Part shown: positions 1 through 7,404 of the stretch, in pieces | Position numbering within the stretch: the first letter of the stretch is position 1 | How the letters are laid out: every line of letters starts with the position of its first letter | Assembly: GCA_013360535.1 (NCBI GenBank) | Contig: JABWBL010000160.1 | Location: 1-7,404 of the forward strand | Origin: Planctomycetaceae bacterium | Lineage (GTDB): Bacteria > Planctomycetota > UBA1135 > GCA-002686595 | Length of the DNA stretch: 7,404 bases | Direction: 5' to 3' | The notes under the pieces: generated by a model | Databases searched by the model: none | The model's input: the letters and a program-made list of their open reading frames with translations, nothing else | Told to the model about the DNA's origin: nothing | Position numbers and translations under genes: made by a program

Positions 1-1901
<1,901 letters not shown>

Positions 1902-1907
1902 GCGTCG

Positions 1908-3860
1908 CTAGCTCACGCTCGCCGTCTGCACGACGGGCTCGACGCGCACCGCGCAGGCCTTGAACTCGGCCGTACCCGACTTGGGGTCCGAGGCGTCGAT
2001 CGTGAGCACGTTGGTGTTGATCTCGTCGGGGAAATGCATCGTCATGAACACGAGCCCGGGCCGCAGCGCACGATCGACGTGCGCCGGCGCCTCGAGCACG
2101 CCACGGCGCGAGCGTACGGTCACGAGGGCCCCGTCGGCCACACCGAGACGCTCCGCATCCTCGACGCTCAGGCTCAGGCGCTCGCCGACGTGCAACGGCG
2201 AGCGATACCCGCCCGTCTGCACGCCCGTGTTGTACGACTCGAGCCGCCGCCCGGTCGTGAGCAGCAGCGGGTATTCCGCGTCCGGCTTCTCGACGGGCCC
2301 TTCCCAGTTGACGACCGAGAACGGCGCCGCACGTCCGCCGCGCGGCTCGTCCCACAGCCGCCCGTGCAGGAAGGACGTGCCCGGATGCGATTCATCGGGG
2401 CACGGCCACTGCAAACCGCCGAGCGCCTCGAGCCGTGCGTAGCTCATGCCGCCCGCAAAATGCGGCGCCACCGCGCGGAACTCGTTCCACACCGACTCCG
2501 CCGTCGGCTGGCCGAAGTCGGCTCCGAGCCTGCGAGCCAATTCGGAAAGGATCCACAGCTCGTCCTTCGCGCCCGCGGGCGGCTCGACCGCCTTGCGCAC
2601 GCGTTGCACGCGCCGCTCGCTGTTCGTCACCGTGCCTTCGCCTTCACACCACGTCGCCGCCGCCGGCAGCACGACGTGCGCGAGCTCGGCCGTGCGCGTC
2701 ATCACGATTTCCTGCACGACCAGATGCTCGAGCCCGCCGAGCAAGTGCTCGACATGGTTCGAGTCCGCGTCCGACTGCGCGGGATTCTCGCCGATGACGT
2801 AGAGCGCCGTCAGTTCCTTGCGCTCCATCGCCTGCAGCATCTGCGTCAGGTTGAGCCCGTACCTCGGCGCGAGCGGCACGCCCCACTGGCGCTCGAAACG
2901 CTCGCGGATCGCGGGCTCCAGAATGTCCTGAAAACCCGGCAAACGATTGGGAATCGCTCCCATGTCGCCGCCGCCCTGCACGTTGTTCTGGCCGCGCAGC
3001 GGGTTGCAGCCCGAGCCCCACTTGCCGACGTGGCCCGTGAGCAGCGTCAGGTTGATCAGCGCGAGCACGTTGTCGACCGCGTCGTGGTGCTCGGTGATGC
3101 CTAGCGTCCAGCAGATCATCGCGTTCTTCGCCTTCGCGAACGTGTGCGCCGCCTCGCGGATCACGTCGCCCGGCACGCCCGTGATGCGCTCCGCCACCTC
3201 GAGCGTGTACGGCTCGACCGCCGCGCGATACGCCTCGAAACCTTCCGTCGCGCGCTCGATGAATTCCCTGTGCGCGAGCCCCGCGTGGATGATCTCGCGC
3301 GCCATCGCGTTCGAGAGCGCGATGTCGCTGCCCACGTCGAGCCCCAGCCACACATCCGCCCACTGCGCCGACGACGTGCGCCGCGGGTCGATCACGTACA
3401 GCCGCGTCCCGTTGTTCACGCCCTTCAGCAGGTGATGGAACCAGATCGGATGCGCCTCGCGCGCGTTCGAGCCCCACAGGAAAACGACGTCAGCCTCCTC
3501 CACCTCCCGGTAGGAGTTCGTACCGCCGCCAGCACCAAAAACCGTCGCCAGACCGACGACGCTAGGTGCGTGTCACGTCCGGTTGCAGCTGTCGATGTTG
3601 TGGGTGCGGAACGCGACCCGCGCCAGCTTCTGCGCCAGGAAGTTCACCTCATTGGTGGACTTCGAGCAGCTGAAGATGCCGAGCGCGTCCCCACCCCGAG
3701 CCTCCCGCGCGCGCCTGAACCCCTCCGCCGCGCGCCCGAGCGCCTCGTCCCACGTCGCAGGACGAAGCACCCCGTTCTCACGCACGAGCGGTTGAGTCAG
3801 TCGCGGCCGAGCCGGCCCGCTGGAACGCTTCTTCAAGATCCGTCTTCCTTCCGGCGGCAC
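1908..3860 (-). CDS. fdhA: Selenocysteine-containing formate dehydrogenase catalytic subunit, N-terminally truncated (UGA at 3575-3573 read as Sec)
   Basis: Two open stretches in one frame (3860-3576 and 3572-1908) are separated only by UGA. Read through, they give 650 residues numbered from a GTG at 3860, with Sec96 in the active-site context DSCNRT-U-HAPSV. H97 follows as in E. coli FdhF (U140, H141). R289 in NPLRGQNNVQGG lies 193 residues after Sec, the same spacing as U140 to R333 in FdhF. Cofactor-binding segments include LWGSNAREAHP (128-138). A MopB C-terminal domain spans about 530-640. The protein oxidises formate, or reduces CO2, at a bis-MGD Mo/W centre. The N-terminal [4Fe-4S] domain (CxxCxxxC and LCxKG) is missing: recognisable homology begins at RLTQPLVR, residue 20. 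An in-frame TGA lies at 3875-3873. The GTG sits in a hairpin; a TTG at 3836-3834 (residue 9) has a Shine-Dalgarno-like AAGGAAG 7 nt before it and is the better start. fdhB follows 6 nt downstream. Whether the product is functional is uncertain. Confidence 0.9.
3532..3569 (-). promoter_or_regulatory. bSECIS element directing UGA decoding in fdhA
   Basis: On the minus strand, GCACC (3569-3565) pairs perfectly with GGTGC (3536-3532). Above an internal loop, CGTCG (3561-3557) pairs perfectly with CGACG (3547-3543). The top holds a bulged U (3556), a C-G closing pair and the apical loop GGUCUG (3554-3549). As I recall the E. coli fdhF SECIS, it carries GGU CUG at codons 8-9 counting the UGA as 1; here the same codons occupy the same position. 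By family knowledge SelB binds the guanine/uridine apical loop and delivers Sec-tRNA to the ribosome. All of this lies inside the coding sequence (HAPSVVGLATVFGA). Confidence 0.85.
3573..3575 (-). other. In-frame UGA selenocysteine codon
   Basis: The codon TGA interrupts the formate dehydrogenase frame between DSCNRT and HAPSVVGLA. This is the position that holds the catalytic Sec or Cys in the family. Frame, homology and active-site spacing are intact on both sides, and a SECIS hairpin starts three bases after the UGA. Termination here would leave a 95-residue fragment. Confidence 0.92.
3844..3852 (-). promoter_or_regulatory. Candidate ribosome binding site for the truncated fdhA (TTG start at 3836)
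   Basis: The purine run GGAAGGAAG lies just upstream of a TTG codon at 3836-3834 in the fdhA frame. AAGGAAG ends 7 nt before the TTG, a normal Shine-Dalgarno distance. The alternative GTG at 3860-3858 lies in a GC-only hairpin stem and has no such motif. If used, the protein would start MKKRSSG and be 642 residues long, with Sec at residue 88. This is inference from sequence alone. Confidence 0.4.
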
Positions 3861-3869
3861 GCGCCGCCG
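3852..3869. other. GC-only perfect hairpin between the ChaN-like gene and fdhA
   Basis: CGGCGGC (3852-3858) and GCCGCCG (3863-3869) form a perfect 7-bp stem with a 4-nt loop. It lies about 120 nt downstream of the ChaN-like gene stop and just before the region where fdhA homology begins. There is no T-run on either side, so it is not a canonical intrinsic terminator, though it could attenuate read-through. The rest of 3870-3991 shows nothing recognisable in any frame. Confidence 0.3.
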
Positions 3870-3991
3870 CCCTCAGGATGGGCCCCTTCGTCCGCCCTCG
3901 CAAGCTCTCAAGCCCGCGACCACAGAGTTCGTGCGCGAAACTCGCGCGCGGCAGCGCTCCGTTTGGTTCTCGAGCTCGGAATGCCGCGAGA

Positions 3992-5356
3992 TCAACGCGC
4001 GGCGGGCCGCGACAGCCAGGCACGCAACACCGACGACGGTGACTCCAGGCGAAGGCCTTTCAACCCGCAGGCGTAGATTCGGCCGCTGTCGCCAAGGCGC
4101 CATGTCCGCCCGAGCATTTCGAGATCGTCGTCCGCGAGGCCGAGCGGAAGGGCGATTTCTGCCTGCATGCTCAGCACGATGAGCGGCTCGGTCTCCAGCT
4201 GGCTCACCAGGTACCCGCCCGGAGTCACGTGGCTCTCGCCGCGCACGACGAACAGCCTGTGCCCTGGCGTGGCGAGCCAATCACCGATCGCCTCTGCAGC
4301 TTGGTCGTCACGCTCGGCACTTGAGCCGACAGGCATCCAGCCAGCCTCCCAATTCGTTTCCAGCGAGATGCACGGCACACCGAGCTCCTCCGCAACGTCC
4401 AGCACGAGCTGCTGCGCATGCTTCACGGACGGCTCGAAGCCCACGGCCACGCCTTCAGGTTGCTCTCCCACGAACGCCCGCAGCAGCTCGATCTGCGCCT
4501 CTCTGAGCGGCCCGCCCTCGGAGTGCATTTCGCCGAATATGACGAGGCGAGCCTCGCGCGCAGCCTCCAGCAATTCGCGCCGTTCCACCGGGTGCCACGG
4601 GAGCTTTCGCAGTTCGTTCCGGGCGCGTCGATTCACGGCGCCGTACCTCAGCTCCTTCTCCAGCTCTGGCGTCTGCCAACTCGGCGGAGATCCGGCCTCG
4701 ATCGCGTCGAGCCTCCTTGTTGCGTGCTCGGCGTGGTCTCGTGTCCGCGCGTCGGCACAGGCCAGCAACGGCAAGAGCCAATCACGCTGGGCCGGATCGT
4801 GCAGCGCCGGCAGCACGGGAATCAGCCACCTCGAACCAGTTCCACCTGCATAGGTACGGAACAGTCGTTCGAGCTCGCTGTCCGAGGGCGGGAGGCCCAG
4901 CTGCACGAGCGCACCAGCCACCGCGAGCTTCACCCAGCCAGACTCGTCCCAGAGCGCTGCCTCCAACGGACTCCAGTCGACGCCTTCGCACTCGAGGAAA
5001 TTGCCGAGTTCGATCGCTGCGCTCTGGCGCACCGTGGCGTCGGGATGCCTGAGTGCACGCATCAAGTGCGGCAGCGCAGCGGCCTGCAGCTCGGAATCGC
5101 CTTCGGAGATGCGCGTGAGCGCCGCCAGCGCCGTTCGTGCGACGACGGTGTTGGGATCTTCGGTCAGCGCCCCGATCGCAGCGATGTGCCGCCCATCTCC
5201 ATGCGCACCGAGGACATAGGCCGCTTCGTTCCTGACGGCCGGATCTTCACTCCGCAGCGCCTCCACGAGCCGCGGCTCGAACGGATGCCGCCGAGGCGCA
5301 CCCGTCCCCGCGCACGCGGCAAGCAGCACGATCAAAGTTGCGATTTGGCTTCGCAC
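3992..5356 (-). CDS. Lipoprotein with HEAT repeats and a ChaN/DUF399-like domain
   Basis: 454 residues from a GTG at 5356; an in-frame TAA lies eight codons upstream. The N-terminus (MRSQIATLIVLLAACAG) is a short lipoprotein signal with lipobox LAAC and C15 as the lipidation site, so the mature protein is probably membrane-anchored outside the cytoplasm. Residues about 27-220 are helical HEAT-like repeats, for example DPAVRNEAAYVLG (38-50) and HPDATVRQSAAIELG (104-118). Residues about 245-440 resemble ChaN/DUF399 (Tiki-like) proteins: LVIFGEMHSE (271-280) with the GExH signature, REAQIELL with its conserved Gln, and RGESHVTPGGYLVSQL (372-387), matching the second conserved histidine motif. 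ChaN of Campylobacter binds haem; whether this protein does is not known. It is transcribed toward fdhA, 131 nt away, and could be co-transcribed, but no functional link is evident. The domain name is moderately sure; the HEAT/lipoprotein call is stronger. Confidence 0.8.
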   Translation of the reverse strand: MRSQIATLIVLLAACAGTGAPRRHPFEPRLVEALRSEDPAVRNEAAYVLGAHGDGRHIAAIGALTEDPNTVVARTALAALTRISEGDSELQAAALPHLMRALRHPDATVRQSAAIELGNFLECEGVDWSPLEAALWDESGWVKLAVAGALVQLGLPPSDSELERLFRTYAGGTGSRWLIPVLPALHDPAQRDWLLPLLACADARTRDHAEHATRRLDAIEAGSPPSWQTPELEKELRYGAVNRRARNELRKLPWHPVERRELLEAAREARLVIFGEMHSEGGPLREAQIELLRAFVGEQPEGVAVGFEPSVKHAQQLVLDVAEELGVPCISLETNWEAGWMPVGSSAERDDQAAEAIGDWLATPGHRLFVVRGESHVTPGGYLVSQLETEPLIVLSMQAEIALPLGLADDDLEMLGRTWRLGDSGRIYACGLKGLRLESPSSVLRAWLSRPAAR

Positions 5357-5454
5357 GGCATCTTGGGCACGGGTTTAGCCGCGCTCGTCCGCGCGGTCAC
5401 TTGGCGACCGAGTTCTGTTGCGTCGCCGAAGCTGGCACCGTCCGATGCACCTCG

Positions 5455-5547
5455 TCGCTTGAACTGCGCGACGAACTGCCGGAAGACGCCGGCGAGCGCG
5501 TCGACGGGGCGGAGCCAGCGTTCGGTGTCGGGGTGCGAGCGGACGCG
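5455..5547 (-). pseudogene. Decayed C-terminal fragment of an alpha/beta hydrolase, paralogous to the gene at 7118-7404
   Basis: In the minus frame this segment reads HPDTERWLRP then DALAGVFRQF. The hydrolase end at 7210-7118 reads YPNTEHWLCP then DSLPDVFTWF. By hand count 66 of 93 nucleotides match without gaps, and 13 of 30 residues are identical. The presumed catalytic His codon (7183-7181 in the intact copy) is Arg here (5520-5518), and the stop codon has become CGA. Upstream of about 5550 the similarity ends, so the rest of the gene is absent. The remnant lies on the same strand as the intact copy, on the other side of the DUF4143 ATPase gene. Of the rest of 5357-5723, only the promoter and inverted repeat listed separately are recognisable. 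Confidence 0.65.
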
Positions 5548-5625
5548 GTCAACGCGCTCAGGCTTGACCCGGCGGGATGGTGCTCGGGATGCCCGTCCCG
5601 GGGCGTTGGAGCTCGATCTGACCCG

Positions 5626-5653
5626 TTCGCCACGGCCGCGAATCAGATATAAA
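5626..5653 (+). promoter_or_regulatory. Possible promoter of the DUF4143 ATPase gene
   Basis: TATAAA at 5648-5653 is a good -10 match inside a local AT-rich island. TTCGCC at 5626-5631 is a weak -35 match with a 16-bp spacer. Transcription from it would give a leader of about 65 nt that contains the inverted repeat at 5708-5726. Only the -10 is convincing. Confidence 0.3.
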
Positions 5654-5707
5654 GCTCTGTCAATACATGACTTACGGAAGCGATCGCGGCCCTTGCCACC
5701 ACGCGTC

Positions 5708-5726
5708 CATTTTGTCGTGCAAAATG
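5708..5726. promoter_or_regulatory. Perfect inverted repeat overlapping the ATPase start codon, candidate operator
   Basis: CATTTTG (5708-5714), a 5-bp spacer TCGTG, and CAAAATG (5720-5726) form a perfect 7-bp inverted repeat. The candidate start ATG (5724-5726) is the end of the right arm. The arms are AT-rich in a GC-rich background, which makes chance less likely. It could be an operator for a dimeric regulator, or an mRNA hairpin hiding the first ATG; which one is inference. Confidence 0.45.
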
Positions 5727-6875
5727 AACGCGATGTATCTGCGACACCTCGAACTCCCGGAGTCATCGTTCTTCCTCTTCGGCCCACGCGCGACGGGAAA
5801 GACAACGTGGCTTCGTCAGGTCCTGCCGGGCGCCTTGTGGGTCGACCTTGTCCCGAGCGAGACCTACGTGCGCTATCTGCGCGAGCCAGGACAGTTCCGG
5901 CGCGAGGTCGAAGCGTCTCCGCCGGGCTGGGTCGTCGTCGACGAGGTGCAGAAGGTGCCGGCACTGCTCGACGAAGTGCACGCGTTGATCGCGCGTCACG
6001 GGAAGCGGTATCGGTTCGCCCTGAGCGGTTCGAGCGCTCGCAAGCTGCGTCGACTGGACGCCAACCTGCTCGCGGGTCGAGTCGTCAACCGCTCGTTCTT
6101 CCCCCTCACGCTGGCCGAGGCGGAGTTTCGGCCGACGATCGAAGACGTGCTGCGGATCGGCCTGCTGCCGGGCGTTCGCAGCGAGCCCAGGATCGCGGAG
6201 GACACGCTTGAGGCCTACGCGGCGAACTACGTGTACCAGGAGGTGCAGCAGGAGGCGCTGACCAAGGACCTTGCCGGTTTCGCGCGGTTCCTCCGAGTCG
6301 CAGCGATCCTCAATGGCCAGTCCGTATCGATGAGCAATGTCGCAAGCGAGGCGGGCGTCCATCGCGCGTCGGTCCAACGCCATTTCCAGATCCTCGTCGA
6401 CACGCTGATTGGTGTCATGGTTCCCGCGTGGCAACCGCGCCTCAAGGTTCGTGAGGTCGCCCACCCGCGCTTCTACTTCTTCGACCCCGGTGTCGCGCGC
6501 GCTGTCGCGGGTCGCATCCGAGCGGATGTCCACGACACCGAGCGCGGTGCCTTGCTGGAAACCTGGGTGCTGCACGAACTTCGCGCCCATATGCAGCTTG
6601 CCCACACGGGCGGCGAAGTTCAGTGGTACCGAACCGGAGCCGGGGCCGAAGTCGATTTCGTCTGGTCCGGCCCACATCACTCGGTTGGTATCGAGGTCAA
6701 GGCCAGTGAACGCTGGCGCCCCGAAGGCGGTGCCGCATTGCGAGAACTGCTCGAGAAAAAGGCGATCCGCCGTGCGGTCGCCGTCTACCTCGGCGACCGC
6801 CCGCTCCTCGACGGCGGAGTCCAGGTCCTGCCAGCTCGCGACTTCGCGCAGCAACTCGGCGACCTGCTCGCCTGA
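5724..6875 (+). CDS. AAA-family ATPase with DUF4143 C-terminal domain
   Basis: 383 residues from the ATG at 5724. An ATG at 5733 (MYLRHLE) is equally plausible and one at 5667 would add 19 unconserved residues; none has a clear ribosome binding site. The Walker A motif is GPRATGKTT (20-28). Walker B is GWVVVDEVQKVP (68-79). FALSGSSARKLRR (98-110) is the sensor region typical of this family, followed by NLLAGRVVNRSFFPLTLAE (113-131). A winged-helix-like stretch (about 200-230, NVASEAGVHRASVQRHFQIL) precedes the C-terminal DUF4143 part. That part ends in a PD-(D/E)xK-like signature: ETWVLHEL (279-286), AEVDFVW (308-314) and IEVKAS (323-328). Such proteins are common and patchily distributed; their role is unknown, with links to mobile or toxin-like loci suggested. 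This gene is complete, lies opposite to both neighbours and is flanked by hydrolase paralogues, consistent with an insertion. Confidence 0.92.
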   Translation: MNAMYLRHLELPESSFFLFGPRATGKTTWLRQVLPGALWVDLVPSETYVRYLREPGQFRREVEASPPGWVVVDEVQKVPALLDEVHALIARHGKRYRFALSGSSARKLRRLDANLLAGRVVNRSFFPLTLAEAEFRPTIEDVLRIGLLPGVRSEPRIAEDTLEAYAANYVYQEVQQEALTKDLAGFARFLRVAAILNGQSVSMSNVASEAGVHRASVQRHFQILVDTLIGVMVPAWQPRLKVREVAHPRFYFFDPGVARAVAGRIRADVHDTERGALLETWVLHELRAHMQLAHTGGEVQWYRTGAGAEVDFVWSGPHHSVGIEVKASERWRPEGGAALRELLEKKAIRRAVAVYLGDRPLLDGGVQVLPARDFAQQLGDLLA

Positions 6876-6907
6876 TCCGTGCCACCGCGTCGTTGAGTCA
6901 CTGGCCC

Positions 6908-6932
6908 GAGCCGCGCGCTCCCCACGCGGCTC
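6908..6932. terminator. Possible terminator hairpin after the DUF4143 ATPase gene
   Basis: GAGCCGCG (6908-6915) and CGCGGCTC (6925-6932) form a perfect 8-bp stem with a 9-nt loop, starting 33 nt after the ATPase stop. No T-run follows on either strand, so it would be a non-canonical terminator at best. Nothing recognisable was seen in the rest of the 6876-7117 gap. Confidence 0.3.
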
Positions 6933-7117
6933 CCCACGCACCATCGGGCGGCGAGAAACCGCCGACGTTCAGGAACGTGAATCACCGTTGGGTGAAATCC
7001 ACTCGATGCACTCGAGGTCTCGTGAGGCTCGCCGGGCACCGATACTCCTCCCGACTCACGCCGTTCGGAATGGCATCGAGGTACGGCCTCCGAGTGCCCC
7101 GATCCAGCATGCGAGGT

Positions 7118-7404
7118 TCACCGAAGCTGCGAGTCGAACCAGGTGAAGACGTCGGGGAGCGAGTCGGCGGGGCAGAGCCAATGTTCGGTGTTGGGGTAGA
7201 GGCGGAAGGTCGTGCGATGGGTTTCGGCGGAGACGAGGGCTGAGTGCAAGGCCTCGACTGAGGCGCGCGCGAAGTCGTGGTCGCCGACGGCGAGGAAGAG
7301 GGGGTGCGGGCTGATCTCGCTCGCGCGGGACGGGGCGAGGGCGGCGCCGATCGCGGCGACGGCGCGGAACGTGGTGGGGGACTCGGCGAGGGCGGAGAGC
7401 GCGG
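7118..7404 (-). CDS. Alpha/beta hydrolase (dienelactone hydrolase or S9 peptidase-like), C-terminal part only
   Basis: The minus frame is open from the window edge to TGA at 7120-7118, giving 95 residues. HPLFLAVGDHDFARASVEAL resembles the strand and turn that carry the catalytic acid in alpha/beta hydrolases (GDxD, near 7285-7274). YPNTEHWL carries the presumed catalytic His (codon 7183-7181), in the usual place shortly before the C-terminus, followed by an amphipathic helix (DVFTWFDSQLR). The nucleophile Ser region lies beyond the window, so the substrate class cannot be given. A decayed paralogous C-terminus lies at 5547-5455 on the same strand, which points to a former tandem pair or a local duplication. 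Confidence 0.75.
   Translation of the reverse strand, partial: ALSALAESPTTFRAVAAIGAALAPSRASEISPHPLFLAVGDHDFARASVEALHSALVSAETHRTTFRLYPNTEHWLCPADSLPDVFTWFDSQLR

Noticed and set aside
3778..4023. An 81-codon minus-strand frame running from the end of the ChaN-like gene into fdhA, with a vaguely helix-turn-helix-like stretch.
   Set aside because: It overlaps two better supported genes, has no credible start signal and matches no family confidently.
5658..5663. A perfect -35-like TTGACA on the minus strand upstream of the ChaN-like gene.
   Set aside because: No -10 match occurs at 15-19 bp; the nearest AT-rich hexamers are only about 7 and 11 bp away. It is also about 300 bp from the gene start.
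4418..6211. A 597-codon plus-strand open frame spanning the ChaN-like gene, the hydrolase remnant and part of the ATPase gene.
   Set aside because: It crosses real genes on both strands out of frame and shows only low-complexity Arg/Pro-rich sequence.
5694..6891. Near-matching TGCCACC-ACGCGTC (5694-5707) and TGCCACC-GCGTC (6880-6891) on either side of the ATPase gene, possibly target-site duplications.
   Set aside because: The match is short and gapped in GC-rich DNA, no terminal inverted repeats accompany it, and no transposase is present. Chance is the better explanation.
5763..6944. A 393-codon minus-strand open frame opposite the DUF4143 ATPase gene.
   Set aside because: It is the antisense shadow of a gene with clear Walker A, Walker B and DUF4143 motifs, and resembles no family.
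7123..7140. GGTTCGACTC on the minus strand resembles a tRNA T-arm.
   Set aside because: It encodes the WFDSQL end of the hydrolase. No acceptor stem, D-arm or anticodon arm can be paired around it.

Overview
The window is GC-rich bacterial chromosomal DNA with short intergenic gaps. One predicted product is a lipoprotein, which suggests a Gram-negative-type envelope, but nothing here fixes the taxon. A selenocysteine codon is read inside a gene, so the host should carry the selA/selB/selC/selD machinery. The patchwork of gene fragments fits an uncultured or accessory-rich genome (inference).

Left part (1-3860, minus strand): a two-gene formate dehydrogenase operon. The upstream gene (3860 to 1908) encodes the molybdenum/tungsten bis-MGD catalytic subunit. 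It is interrupted by an in-frame UGA at 3575-3573, exactly where formate dehydrogenases carry their catalytic Sec or Cys. A well-formed bacterial SECIS hairpin follows at once. Read through the UGA, the protein is continuous for 650 codons. The downstream gene (1901 to beyond position 1) is a NuoE-NuoF fusion with [2Fe-2S], FMN/NAD and [4Fe-4S] motifs, so the enzyme should couple formate/CO2 to NAD(P)(H). The catalytic subunit has lost the N-terminal [4Fe-4S] domain and the LCxKG lysine region. Homology starts abruptly near 3803, and the sequence upstream is unrelated.

Middle part (3992-5356, minus strand): a lipoprotein with a HEAT-repeat N-terminal half and a ChaN/DUF399-like C-terminal domain. 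Between it and the next gene lies a short decayed copy of a hydrolase C-terminus (5547-5455).

Right part: a plus-strand AAA ATPase of the DUF4143 family (5724-6875). A perfect inverted repeat overlaps its start codon and a weak promoter lies upstream. At the edge, on the minus strand, is the C-terminus of an alpha/beta hydrolase (7404 to 7118). It is a paralogue of the decayed fragment on the other side of the ATPase gene.

The main points are the UGA-decoded, N-terminally truncated formate dehydrogenase with its SECIS element, and the signs of rearrangement around 3800 and 5450-5720.
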